Source of the DNA: Micropruina sonneratiae
GTDB taxonomy: Bacteria > Actinomycetota > Actinomycetes > Propionibacteriales > Propionibacteriaceae
Assembly: GCF_025972045.1 (NCBI RefSeq)
Contig: NZ_JAPDHX010000001.1
Coordinates: forward strand, 271,181 to 335,180
Length of the DNA stretch: 64,000 bases
Direction of reading: 5' to 3'
Made by a program: the position numbers and the translations under genes. The notes beneath the pieces were generated by a model. That model ran no database searches. It was not told the DNA's origin and worked only from the letters and a program-made list of their open reading frames with translations. Below are positions 8,626-16,515 of this stretch, piece by piece; position 1 is the stretch's first letter, and each line of letters starts with the position of its first letter.

Positions 8626-9653
8626 CCCTCGCCACCACGTGTGCCGCCGTCGAACCGGTCTCCGAGACCGCCCGCGCCGCGGCCGACGAACTGCAGGCCG
8701 GCCTGGCGAAGCCACCCGGCGCTCTGGGCCGGCTCGAGACGCTGGGTGCGCAGCTCGCTGCTATCGCCGGCGCGTGCCCGCCCCCGCAGCCCGATCCGGC
8801 GCGGATCGTGGTGGTGGCCGGCGACCACGGCGTGGTCGCTCAGGGCGTGACCCGGTGGCCGTCGGCGTTGTCGGGGATCCTGGCATCCACGCTGATCAGC
8901 GGCGGCGCCGGAGTGAACGTGCTGGCCGGGCTGGCCGGGGCGCAGCTGCGCGTTCTGGACGCCGGGCTGTCGGCCGGGGTAGACGGCGTCGAGGCGCGTC
9001 CGATCCGGCGCGGCACCGGGGATTTCAGCGTCGAACCGGCGCTGACCCGCGACGAGGCCACCGCGGCGCTCGAACTGGGCATCGGCGAGGCGCATGTGGC
9101 CGCTGACGAGGGGATTCGCTGTTTGGCCACCGGTGAGGTGGGGATCGGCAACACCACCACCGCGGCCGCACTGATCGCCGCATTCACCGGCGCGGAGGCG
9201 GCGGTGGTCGCCGGCCGGGGGGCGGACGCGCCGCCCGAGATGGTGGCCCGCAAGGCAGCGGTGATCGGCCGGGCGCTGGCGCTGCACGCACCCGATGCCA
9301 GCGATGGTGTGGGCGTGCTGGCCGCCGTCGGCGGGGTCGAGCAGGCGGTGCTGGCCGGGCTGGTGCTGGGTGCGGCCGAGCGCCGCCTTCCGGTGCTGCT
9401 CGACGGCATCACCGGTGTCGCCGCGGGTCTCGCGGCGGTCGCCTTGGCGCCGGCCGCGTCGGGGTACCTGATCGCGGCGCACTCCGGCGCGGAGCCCGCG
9501 ATCGCGGTGGGCCTTGCTCGACTCGGCCTTGAACCGGTGCTCGACCTGCGGCTCGCGCTGGGCGAGGGCTCGGGTGCCGCGCTGGCGCTGCCTATCCTGC
9601 GCGCCGCGGCGGCCGTCATGACCGACATGGCCACGCTGGAGTCGCTGCTGTAG
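8622..9653 (+). CDS. cobT: Nicotinate-nucleotide--dimethylbenzimidazole phosphoribosyltransferase
   Basis: Makes alpha-ribazole phosphate for the lower ligand of cobalamin. It has KPPGALGRLE near residue 30, VVVAGDHGV (the D-H-G-V loop), then EVGIGNTTTAAAL and the C-terminal ALGEGSGAALALP containing the catalytic glutamate. The 343-aa length is normal. The ATG at 8622 overlaps the ygfZ stop by 4 nt. cobU and cobS are not adjacent here, which is unusual but not rare. Confidence 0.95.
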   Translation: MTLATTCAAVEPVSETARAAADELQAGLAKPPGALGRLETLGAQLAAIAGACPPPQPDPARIVVVAGDHGVVAQGVTRWPSALSGILASTLISGGAGVNVLAGLAGAQLRVLDAGLSAGVDGVEARPIRRGTGDFSVEPALTRDEATAALELGIGEAHVAADEGIRCLATGEVGIGNTTTAAALIAAFTGAEAAVVAGRGADAPPEMVARKAAVIGRALALHAPDASDGVGVLAAVGGVEQAVLAGLVLGAAERRLPVLLDGITGVAAGLAAVALAPAASGYLIAAHSGAEPAIAVGLARLGLEPVLDLRLALGEGSGAALALPILRAAAAVMTDMATLESLL

Positions 9654-9662
9654 CCGGTCCGG

Positions 9663-9818
9663 TCAGCCCACGCCGGCCACGTCGAGGGTGCAGCCGACGA
9701 CGGTCTCGACCGAGCCGTACGCCCGCCCCCCGGGCCAGCCGGCCGGCCGCGCACGCCACGATTCGCCGTCCTCGACCCGGCCGGCGAACTGACCGTCGAT
9801 CAGCAGCCTGCGTCCCAT
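9663..9818 (-). CDS. Possible 51-residue hypothetical protein
   Basis: An open frame with ATG at 9818, reading MGRRLLIDGQFAGRV then EDGESWRARP and ending TLDVAGVG. The composition looks protein-like (no runs of R or P), but there is no recognisable domain and only a weak GGCGG upstream. It could be a shortened remnant. It lies 9 nt from the cobT stop on the opposite strand. The 100 nt between it and the next gene hold nothing I recognise. Confidence 0.3.
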   Translation of the reverse strand: MGRRLLIDGQFAGRVEDGESWRARPAGWPGGRAYGSVETVVGCTLDVAGVG

Positions 9819-9918
9819 CCGCCGACCCTGCCCCGAGAGCCGGTGCCTGTCGAGCGCCCGCGCTGCCCCGTGTCACTCGCCGGTGCTGTCTGCCGGCCCG
9901 TCGGCCGGGGAGGATGGC

Positions 9919-10806
9919 TCAACGGGACTTGGGGGTGGGCAGCTTGGTGCCCACAGCCTGGCGTTGCGCCAACACCTCGCGCCGGAACCGGTACAGCCGC
10001 GCGGGGCGTCCGCCGGTTCGGGTGCGGCCGCCGGTCGGCTCGACCAGGTGCTGCTGCTCGATCAGCCGGCGGAAGTTCTGGGTGTGCACCCCCTGACCGG
10101 CCAGCGCCTCGACACAGCCCTGCAACTGCCCGAGGGTGAACGTCTCCGGGAGCAACTCGAAGACCACCGGCCGGTACTGGATCTTCGCCCGCAGCCTGGC
10201 GATGCCGGTGGCCAGCACCCGGCGATGATCGCCCTCCAGCCGCTCACCCGGCAGCGGTACCGGGACAGGACGCTGCACAGGCGACTCAGGGACGAGCCCC
10301 GCCTCGTACAACAGTTCGTAGCGCTGCAGGGCGAGATCCGGCTGCCACGGGTGGGCGTCCAGGCCGTAGACGACGGCGCAGCGCTGCAGCCGCGCGTCGG
10401 GCTCTGCCAGCGCCCAGCTGCGCAGCGCGGGCTCGATCGTGTCCGCCACCACGGTGGCGCCCGCCCTGTGGTCCTCCCACGGGAACAGTTCGTACCACTG
10501 CCGCCAGCGGCCGTTGCGGGGGGTCGGCCCGCGCACCAGGCCCAGGTACGACACCGAGATGGTCCGGGCCCCGCCGCCGCCGCGGTCGGAGTCGGCGAAC
10601 GTGTACAGCTGCTCCACGAACCCCAGGCTCAACCCGGTCTGTGCCTCCACCCAGGCACGGACGGCGGTCTGCAGCGAGCGGTGGCCCGGCAGCACCGGGC
10701 CGGCCGGCAGGCAGGGTCGGTCCGACAGGGTCAGCACGCACGGCTCGCCGTCGACGAGGGCCACGATCACGGCCAGTACCTCGGCCCTGATCGGTTCGCT
10801 GGTCAC
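9919..10806 (-). CDS. nrtR: NrtR-type Nudix-related transcriptional regulator
   Basis: A 295-aa protein with an N-terminal Nudix-like domain (residues 8-150) and a C-terminal winged helix (residues 200-285; KIQYRPVVFELLPETFTLGQL, then VHTQNFRRLIEQQHLV and RPARLYRF). This architecture is the NrtR family, repressors that sense ADP-ribose or related NAD intermediates. The Nudix box is degenerate: AVRAWVEAQTGL stands where REvxEExG is expected, so it probably senses instead of cutting. I start at GTG 10806 because GGGAGG lies 4 nt upstream. No NAD gene is adjacent, so the targets lie elsewhere or it acts alone. Confidence 0.8.
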   Translation of the reverse strand: MTSEPIRAEVLAVIVALVDGEPCVLTLSDRPCLPAGPVLPGHRSLQTAVRAWVEAQTGLSLGFVEQLYTFADSDRGGGGARTISVSYLGLVRGPTPRNGRWRQWYELFPWEDHRAGATVVADTIEPALRSWALAEPDARLQRCAVVYGLDAHPWQPDLALQRYELLYEAGLVPESPVQRPVPVPLPGERLEGDHRRVLATGIARLRAKIQYRPVVFELLPETFTLGQLQGCVEALAGQGVHTQNFRRLIEQQHLVEPTGGRTRTGGRPARLYRFRREVLAQRQAVGTKLPTPKSR

Positions 10807-10880
10807 CCGGCCTCCCATTCGGTCGCGTTGTCATTCGCCCCTGTCAGGTGCGCATTCGTCGAATCCCAGCAGGATAGCGG

Positions 10881-11762
10881 TCACGACTGGGCGCGGAGTT
10901 GCGCCCAGGTGTGCGCGGCAACCGGGGCCAGCGCCGGGTCGCCCGAGGCGGCGAAGGCGGACGCCAGCGCCAGCGCCCAGGCCCGCGCCCGCGTCCACAC
11001 CGCGGGGTCGTGGTCGCCGACCGCCCTGCACGCCTCGATCAGGCGCGCGCGGTCGGCCGGCCCGAACGACAACCAGAGGGTGGCCAGGTCGCTGGCCGGA
11101 TCGCCCGCGGTCACATCCCCCCAGTCCAGGAGGCCGGCCAGCCGGCCGGCGTCGTCCACCAGCACGTTCAGCGGGTGCGGATCGCCGTGGAGCCACAACG
11201 GCGGTCCCGGGTACGGCGGTGCGGACGCCCACCGCGTCCACAGCTCAACGGCCTCGGTCCCGAACCCGGGCAACTGCCGCAGCCGCTGCCGCACGATCGG
11301 GTCGCGGCCAGCCAGCGGACCCCCGCGGAACGGATTGTCCGGCGCGTTGCCCGGGGCCGGGACGTGCAGGGCGGCGAACGTGGCGGCGAGGCCGTCGACC
11401 GCGGCACCGCGCTCGTCGATCCCGAGTCCGGCGAGCACCCGGCCGGGCAGCCGCGGCACCACCGACCACGGGTGCGGGAACGACGCCGACGGCGCCCCGA
11501 CCCACACCGGCACGGGCGTGCGCACCGGCAGCCTGCCGGCCAGTTCGGGCAGCCAGCGCTGTTCGTGCCGCAGCAGCGCGACGGCGACTCCTCGGCGCGG
11601 CACCCGCACCAGCAGGTCGTCTCCGAGCGCGAACGTCTCGTTGTCCCATCCGTGGGCGAAGGGCGCCAACGGCAGGGCGGACCAGTGCGGGCACTGCTGC
11701 CCGATCAGCGTCGTGACCAGGTCGATCGTGACGCCCAGGTCCGCGTCGGGTGGGGTGGGCAC
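10881..11762 (-). CDS. Aminoglycoside-phosphotransferase-family kinase
   Basis: A protein-kinase-fold small-molecule kinase of about 293 aa (APH/choline-kinase group). HGWDNETFALGDDLLVRVPRR gives the nucleotide loop and the lysine-region strand. LWLHGDPHPLNVLVDDAG is the catalytic loop (HGD...N), and AGLLDWGDVTAGDPASDLATLW carries the metal-binding aspartate. The substrate is unknown; many chromosomal members of this group phosphorylate metabolites rather than drugs. The start is uncertain: the GTG at 11762 gives a normal N-terminus, while the ATG at 11882 would read through noncoding-looking sequence. Confidence 0.82.
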   Translation of the reverse strand: MPTPPDADLGVTIDLVTTLIGQQCPHWSALPLAPFAHGWDNETFALGDDLLVRVPRRGVAVALLRHEQRWLPELAGRLPVRTPVPVWVGAPSASFPHPWSVVPRLPGRVLAGLGIDERGAAVDGLAATFAALHVPAPGNAPDNPFRGGPLAGRDPIVRQRLRQLPGFGTEAVELWTRWASAPPYPGPPLWLHGDPHPLNVLVDDAGRLAGLLDWGDVTAGDPASDLATLWLSFGPADRARLIEACRAVGDHDPAVWTRARAWALALASAFAASGDPALAPVAAHTWAQLRAQS

Positions 11763-11914
11763 GCCACATTCAACCCCGGCACCATCGGCACAAGTCAACA
11801 ACCTCACCCCCAGGGATGTGGTTTTGATCGCGCCGTGCGGCGGTCGCGTCACCCGGGCAGGTGACTTGATGTGGCGCCCCAAATGCGCTTGTCGTCGGCG
11901 AATCCTGTGATTTC

Positions 11915-12066
11915 GCCAAGGCCTCCGCAGAGGCCTTGGCTGGCCGGCTCCCGCCGTCTAGAGTCACAGCCAAGGAGCCCGGGAAGTGACTTTCCAAAGA
12001 GCCGGCAGCAGGGTTGCAGGTCGGCCGCGTCAGACACCGATGCACCCAAATGTCCTTCCCGGGCTC
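11915..12066. other. Structured noncoding segment: short hairpin plus long-range stem
   Basis: Within the 312-nt gap between the aminoglycoside-kinase-type gene and the VanY-type peptidase, 11915-11925 pairs exactly with 11930-11940 (11-bp stem, 4-nt loop). GAGCCCGGGAAG at 11975-11986 pairs exactly with CTTCCCGGGCTC at 12055-12066, enclosing 68 nt. The second stem begins 9 nt after the peptidase stop on the minus strand. It could be the peptidase's 3' end structure, a leader for the kinase gene, or a small RNA. No T-run is present. I could not match it to a known riboswitch. Confidence 0.45.
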
Positions 12067-12074
12067 GCCAACGC

Positions 12075-12893
12075 TCAGGCGAGCCCCAGGTGCTCCTCCA
12101 GGGTGAGGTTGCTCCTGGGTCCGAAAGCCTTCGCCACCGTCTTCCCGACATAGCGGTAGTGCCACGGCTCGAAGGCATACCCGGTGATCGCCTCCTTGCC
12201 GTCGGGATAGCGCAGGATGAACCCGTACTCCCAGGCGTGCCGCCACAGCCATCGGCCCACCTTGGTGTTGCGGACGCCGACCCCCCAGGTGACCCCGTCC
12301 CACAGGTCGACGGCCAGGCCGGTCTGGTGCTCGCTGCGACCCGGCGCGGCGTTGTAGCGACGCGCCATCTCCTCGCTGCCGTATTCGATGATCTTGCGGT
12401 CGAGGATCTGCTTCTGCAAGGCGTAGCTGCGGTAGCCGCTGCGCACCAACATGCGCACCCCGTCGCGGTTGGCCGCCGCGGTCATCGCGGTCAGCGCCGC
12501 CTGGGTCTGCTTGGTGAGCCCGTACGGCTGGGTCACGCTGCTGCGCCGGTAGTCGGCGTTGATCGGGTACTTCTTCGAGATCACCGGGACGCCGTTCACC
12601 GTGAAGGCCTCGTTGCGCTGCGCGCGGGTGCGGGTGTCGGTGGGCCTGGCCGACGAGGTGGCGCTCGGGGCGGCGGTGCTCGCCGGACCGGACGCCGACG
12701 CCGTGGCGCCGGCCGAGCCGGACGCCGTCGGCGAACCGGAGGCCGAACCCGTCACGGTCGCGGTCGGCGACCAAGTGGGGGAGCCCGCCGGAGTGGACCC
12801 CCCGCCCGGCGTGGCGGTGGCCGAGCAGCCGGCCAGCAGGGCCGTGCCGAGCGCCAGCGTGGTGACCAGGGTCGGGCAGGGGGAGCGACGCAC
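12075..12893 (-). CDS. Lipoprotein D-alanyl-D-alanine carboxypeptidase (VanY type)
   Basis: Zinc peptidase that trims the terminal D-Ala of peptidoglycan stem peptides. The 272-aa protein has a lipoprotein signal ending LLAGC, a 60-residue Ser/Thr/Ala/Pro-rich linker that would span part of the wall, and then the M15B domain. Zinc and catalytic motifs are intact: SGYRSYALQ, SEHQTGLAVDL (H and D ligands), and FEPWHYRYVG (E and H). Acts outside the membrane. It is 22 nt downstream of the DUF6498-like gene on the same strand. No van resistance genes are present, so routine wall remodelling is the better reading. Confidence 0.9.
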   Translation of the reverse strand: MRRSPCPTLVTTLALGTALLAGCSATATPGGGSTPAGSPTWSPTATVTGSASGSPTASGSAGATASASGPASTAAPSATSSARPTDTRTRAQRNEAFTVNGVPVISKKYPINADYRRSSVTQPYGLTKQTQAALTAMTAAANRDGVRMLVRSGYRSYALQKQILDRKIIEYGSEEMARRYNAAPGRSEHQTGLAVDLWDGVTWGVGVRNTKVGRWLWRHAWEYGFILRYPDGKEAITGYAFEPWHYRYVGKTVAKAFGPRSNLTLEEHLGLA

Positions 12894-12914
12894 CCGGCAA
12901 CGATAACCGGAGGG

Positions 12915-13640
12915 TCAGGGCCCGCCGGTCGCGACCTCCCGGCGCACGCCGGGGTTGTCGCCGCGGCGTCCGGCCAGCATCAGGGCACCCAGCTCGAAAA
13001 CGGTCTTCAGCAGCATCAGCACCGCCACCAGCACCGCCCCGTCGCTGAGTTCGAAACCGAGGCCGTCGAACGCCGCCCGCAACGGTGCGAGCACCTCGTC
13101 CCACCGCGACCGGCCGCCGCCGAAACTCTGCATCGTGAACAAGAAGCCGATCAGTGTGGCCAGATGCAGCACGATCAGCCGCGGGTACGGCCAGGCGAAC
13201 GCCTGGCCCGGCGAGACCGTGTCGCGCCGGCCGCCGAGGAACCAGACCGTGGCCAGGTCGACGACGTAGCGCAGGGCGACCAGCAGGATCGGAAAGCCCA
13301 GCATCCAGAACCCCCACTCGACGCCCGTGCGCATCGCGACCACGGTCACGAATCCCAGATGCACCAGGGCGAACAGGCCGTAGTGGAAGCTGAAGAAGAG
13401 TGCCTGCCCCCACGGCGGCCAGCGCTCCACCGAGCGGTCGCCGACCGGCTCGGCGGGCACGCCGCGGGCGGTCAGGATGCGGACGACGGTGACCACGCCG
13501 AGAATGACGTTCTCGGCCCAGAACAGCAGGAACACGTTGCCCGGCGGCCACCCCCAGGCGACCACGCCGGCCAGCAGCAGCAGATTCGTCGCCAGTACCC
13601 AGGCGGCGTCGAGCAGGCGGTTGCGGGGCACGCCGATCAC
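12915..13640 (-). CDS. Polytopic membrane protein (DUF6498-like)
   Basis: A 241-aa integral membrane protein with about six hydrophobic segments. The first (WVLATNLLLLAGVVAWGW) leads into NVFLLFWAENVILGVVTVVRIL; the motif FWxENxxxG is a feature of the DUF6498 family. FFSFHYGLFALVHLGFV holds a conserved-looking FHYG. The C-terminus is cytoplasmic and charged. Function unknown. It sits between a HD-domain protein (27 nt upstream) and the VanY peptidase, and all three are minus-strand, so a loose operon is possible. Confidence 0.65.
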   Translation of the reverse strand: MIGVPRNRLLDAAWVLATNLLLLAGVVAWGWPPGNVFLLFWAENVILGVVTVVRILTARGVPAEPVGDRSVERWPPWGQALFFSFHYGLFALVHLGFVTVVAMRTGVEWGFWMLGFPILLVALRYVVDLATVWFLGGRRDTVSPGQAFAWPYPRLIVLHLATLIGFLFTMQSFGGGRSRWDEVLAPLRAAFDGLGFELSDGAVLVAVLMLLKTVFELGALMLAGRRGDNPGVRREVATGGP

Positions 13641-13667
13641 GATAACCAGCCGGGGTGGCGAACCGGC

Positions 13668-14564
13668 TCAGCCCGCCAGTAGCCGGGCCCGTTCCTCGGC
13701 CAGGTTGGCCTGGGCGCGGGCGGCCCACAACCGGCGGCCCGCCTCGGTGCGGAACAACGGACGCCGGGTCGCCAGCCCCTCGACGACGGCCAGCCGGCCG
13801 CGCCGGAAGTCCACGTCGGGATGGTCGGCGTACTCCTCGCGCACGTCGCGCAGGTAAACGTGGTAGCGGCCGCGGTTCTGGCCGAGCACCGACAGGTCGG
13901 CGTCCACCAGCAGGGCGGCGTCGAGGTCGCCGTCGTCGGGGTCGTGGTCGACGGTGACCATGACCAGCCGCGCCACCTCGGCCGCCGGGCCCCGGCCCAG
14001 CAGCGGCTCGAGGTGTCGGCGGGCCAGCTCGGCGGAGGCCTCCTCGTCGGCCCGCGGCACCCCCTCGTGGACGGCGTCGTGAAACCAGGCTGCCAGCCGG
14101 ACCAGTCGCCGCTCGGGGTCGGACGCCGGCGCGCCCAGCTGGTCGAGCGCCGTCAGGCACTGCGCCAGGTGCCGCACGTCGTGGTACCGACGGTGCGGTT
14201 CGGACCAGCGGTCCACGAGCTCCTCACGCAGGTTGGGCGCCTGGGGCAGAAGCAGCTGCCAGTCGGCGCGCGCGCCGGCCAGGGCGGCGGGCCGCTTGGG
14301 CGTACGGTCCCGGGGCCTGACCCGCAGGTCGGCGTCCACCAGCCTGCGCATCAGCTCGCCCGAGGTCACCGGGATCGCGCCGGCGTCGATCAGGGCCGGG
14401 TAGCGGGCCACCGGCACGTCGTAGTGGTCGTGGTCGAACGCGCGGGGATGCAGGCCGGCCGCCCGGGCGAAGGCGTGAAGCTCGTCCAGTGACGTGTCCG
14501 AGACGAGGTGACCGAAGTCGGTGCCGTGGGCCGGCCAGCGCGGCGGGTCGAGCAGGATCGCCAC
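13668..14564 (-). CDS. DUF4031 domain fused to an HD-type phosphohydrolase domain
   Basis: A 298-aa fusion. Residues 1-85 are a DUF4031 domain (MAILLDPPRWPAHGTDFGHLVSD, HARAFDHDHYDVP-like segment). Residues 110-298 form an HD-superfamily metal-dependent hydrolase: RRYHDVRHLAQCL, LAAWFHDAVHEGV (HD), VDHDPDDGDLDAALLVDADLSVLG (final D). DUF4031 often occurs alone, so the fusion links an unknown domain with a predicted phosphohydrolase. Start is GTG 14564, 1 nt after the DinB-type gene stop; the two are surely co-transcribed. Substrate unknown. Confidence 0.75.
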   Translation of the reverse strand: MAILLDPPRWPAHGTDFGHLVSDTSLDELHAFARAAGLHPRAFDHDHYDVPVARYPALIDAGAIPVTSGELMRRLVDADLRVRPRDRTPKRPAALAGARADWQLLLPQAPNLREELVDRWSEPHRRYHDVRHLAQCLTALDQLGAPASDPERRLVRLAAWFHDAVHEGVPRADEEASAELARRHLEPLLGRGPAAEVARLVMVTVDHDPDDGDLDAALLVDADLSVLGQNRGRYHVYLRDVREEYADHPDVDFRRGRLAVVEGLATRRPLFRTEAGRRLWAARAQANLAEERARLLAG

Positions 14565-14565
14565 C

Positions 14566-15105
14566 TCAGCCCGCCACGTCCGCCAGATGGTGTTCGAGGT
14601 CGTGCAGGAGGTAGCTGCCCAGCGTGGCGACGGTGAACTCCGACCCGTTGCTGCGGGTGCCGCGCCGCGGCCACTGCTCGGCCCGGACGCCGGCGAACAG
14701 CCCCGCCGTCCGGCCGGCGGCCACGGCGTACTCGCGGGCCACCGTCGCAGGATCCTGCGCGTGGTAACGGCCGGCCACCGCGGCGGCGTCCTGGTCCCAA
14801 TCGGCGAACGCCGGCGACTCGGCGTCCAGCATCAGTTCCAGCCGCTCGCCGAAGGTGCGGCACACGTCCCGCACGTGGCAGCCGTATTCGAGCGCCGACC
14901 ACACCGCAGGGTGACCACGGCGCGCCACGTCCGGCCGCGCCAGCACCGCCGTCCAGCGCGGCACCGTCGCCAGGGTGCGGGCGGCGACCTCACCGGCCGG
15001 CGTCGGCGTCCAGCCGCATTCGGGACAGGGGCGCTCGATCACCCAGGTCCAGTCCTTGCCGTCGGCCGGCGGGGCGGGCGGTGCCGGGTCGCTGCCGAGT
15101 TGCAT
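14566..15105 (-). CDS. DinB-family protein
   Basis: A 179-aa helical-bundle protein. The N-terminus holds CPECGW, a short Cys pair seen in a group of actinobacterial DinB-like proteins. The bundle shows WSALEYGCHVRDVCRTF and LGSYLLHDLEHHLADV, with histidines placed as the metal triad of DinB/YfiT. Such proteins are putative metal-dependent thiol transferases, and in mycothiol makers several are mycothiol-dependent; that function is inferred here. First gene of a pair with the DUF4031-HD fusion. Confidence 0.75.
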   Translation of the reverse strand: MQLGSDPAPPAPPADGKDWTWVIERPCPECGWTPTPAGEVAARTLATVPRWTAVLARPDVARRGHPAVWSALEYGCHVRDVCRTFGERLELMLDAESPAFADWDQDAAAVAGRYHAQDPATVAREYAVAAGRTAGLFAGVRAEQWPRRGTRSNGSEFTVATLGSYLLHDLEHHLADVAG

Positions 15106-15127
15106 GCGATCACCCTAACCTTGGGGC

Positions 15128-15727
15128 ATGGACCTGGCTCAGGTGCTGGCCGGCGGCCGGACGATCATCGAACTGCCCGAGGCCGACACCGACGACCTCG
15201 TCGCCGCCGGCGAGGTGCTGGTGCAGGAGGGTCTGTCCCTGTGGACGGTGCCGTTCGCCCGTCGCGGAGAACTCCTCCGGCTGCGCGAGGTGTTCGGGCG
15301 CCGGGTCCGGCTGGGGGTCGGCGACCTGCGCAGCCCCGACGAGGTCGGCTACGCCCGCGGCGCAGAGCCGGACGTGCTGCTGTCGCCGTTCGCCTCCGCC
15401 GAGCTGGTCGACGCGGCCGGCCCCGTACCGATCGTCCTCGGCGGGCTCACCCCGACCGAGGTGGCGCGCGCCCTTCTGCTGGGCGCGGCCGCGGTCCAGG
15501 TTGTCCCGTGCGACGCGCTCGGCTCGTTGTACGCCCGCACGCTGACCGCCATGTTCCCCGGGCAACCGCTGATCGCCACCGGACGGCTGGAGCGCTTCCA
15601 GTGCGAGCTGTGGCTGGACGCCGGCGCGCTGGCCGTGTGCCCGCTCGGCGCGGTCAGTTCCGGCGACGTCTCCGATCCGGACCTGACCGACCTGCGGCAT
15701 CGCGCCGGCGGCTACCGCTTCGGCTGA
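15128..15727 (+). CDS. KDPG-aldolase-like TIM-barrel protein lacking the Schiff-base lysine
   Basis: A 199-aa barrel of the Eda (2-keto-3-deoxy-6-phosphogluconate / 4-hydroxy-2-oxoglutarate aldolase) family by overall pattern: IIELPEADTDDLVAAGEVLVQEG at the start, GGLTPTEVARALLLGAAAVQVVP where family members have GxxTPxE...KfFPA. The lysine that forms the Schiff base is replaced by Gln (AVQVVPCDALG) and the usual catalytic Glu strand reads LSLWTVPF. It may be inactive or catalyse something else. Stands alone between divergent and convergent neighbours. Confidence 0.6.
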   Translation: MDLAQVLAGGRTIIELPEADTDDLVAAGEVLVQEGLSLWTVPFARRGELLRLREVFGRRVRLGVGDLRSPDEVGYARGAEPDVLLSPFASAELVDAAGPVPIVLGGLTPTEVARALLLGAAAVQVVPCDALGSLYARTLTAMFPGQPLIATGRLERFQCELWLDAGALAVCPLGAVSSGDVSDPDLTDLRHRAGGYRFG

Positions 15728-15741
15728 TCGCCGCCCCGGGT

Positions 15742-16332
15742 TCAGTGCCGGCGGCGCCGCAGGAAGGCGCCGACCGCGAACAGGGCGAGCATCACTCCGA
15801 GCAGCCCGGCAGCGACCGCGACCAGCTGGTCGATCATCGCGCTGCCGCTGCTGGGCAGCACCGCCGGCTGGTCGCCGAGGTCGGTGCTGGAGGCCGGCTC
15901 GACCCCGGGCTGACCGTCGGTCTCATCGGCGGGTGCCACTATCCGCACCGGGAGCACGAAGGTGGACGCCGCGGCCTGCGCGGACCCGCCGTAGCTCAGG
16001 GTCACGTCGATGGTGCCCGAACCGGGAAGATCCTCCGGCAGCGGGACGAACAGCTCGAAGTCGCCGGCGTTGCCGGTCAGGGCTGCGGGCCGGCCCTCGC
16101 CGCCGGTGACGCTGGCCACCACGGACTGCCCGGACAGCGGCCGGCGCTGCGCGTCCAGCAGGGTGCCCGCCACGGGCACCAACGCGCCCGGAGCGCCCTC
16201 GCCGGACACGGCTCGGGCCTTCAGGGTGGCGGGCAGCGGCTCCTTGGCCGCGACGGTGTCCGCGTGGGCGGTGCCGACGCACAACATCAGTGCTGCGGCG
16301 AGGGACGAGAGGAAGACGATGACCCGGCGCAT
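15742..16332 (-). CDS. Secreted surface protein with C-terminal anchor
   Basis: A 196-aa exported protein: signal peptide (MRRVIVFLSSLAAALMLCVG, cleavage near AHA-DT), a beta-rich region with Ig-like character (VPVAGTLLDAQRRPLSGQSV, GTIDVTLSYGG), then LPSSGS, a hydrophobic helix and RRRRH. The end has sortase-signal geometry, but the motif is LPSSG, not LPxTG. It could be a variant sortase substrate or a simple membrane anchor. Function unknown; convergent with the aldolase-like gene. Confidence 0.65.
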   Translation of the reverse strand: MRRVIVFLSSLAAALMLCVGTAHADTVAAKEPLPATLKARAVSGEGAPGALVPVAGTLLDAQRRPLSGQSVVASVTGGEGRPAALTGNAGDFELFVPLPEDLPGSGTIDVTLSYGGSAQAAASTFVLPVRIVAPADETDGQPGVEPASSTDLGDQPAVLPSSGSAMIDQLVAVAAGLLGVMLALFAVGAFLRRRRH

Positions 16333-16515
16333 CTGTGCCCCCGATCGGGTGAGGTTTCAGTTCCCCACATGGTTGCCGGGCGCACCCGCTGAGCGCGGCA
16401 TGCCACGCCGGGGCGGCCCCGATTCGGATGCGGCGGGCACCGGCCGATTTGGGCCGGGGAGAAACCTTAGAGTAACTTTAGAAACCGACGCAGTTTTCTC
16501 AGGGGGTTTCGCCAG

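Noticed and set aside
11849-12178. 109-codon minus-strand frame over the structured gap
   Set aside because: Crosses the VanY gene end out of frame and has no ribosome-binding site.
11770-14160. 796-codon minus-strand frame across the VanY and DUF6498 region
   Set aside because: Out-of-frame reading of two real genes on the same strand, rich in Arg, Gly and Pro.
16333-16515. c-di-AMP riboswitch in front of the SH3 peptidase gene
   Set aside because: Such genes often have one in actinobacteria, but I could not find the conserved core in this leader.
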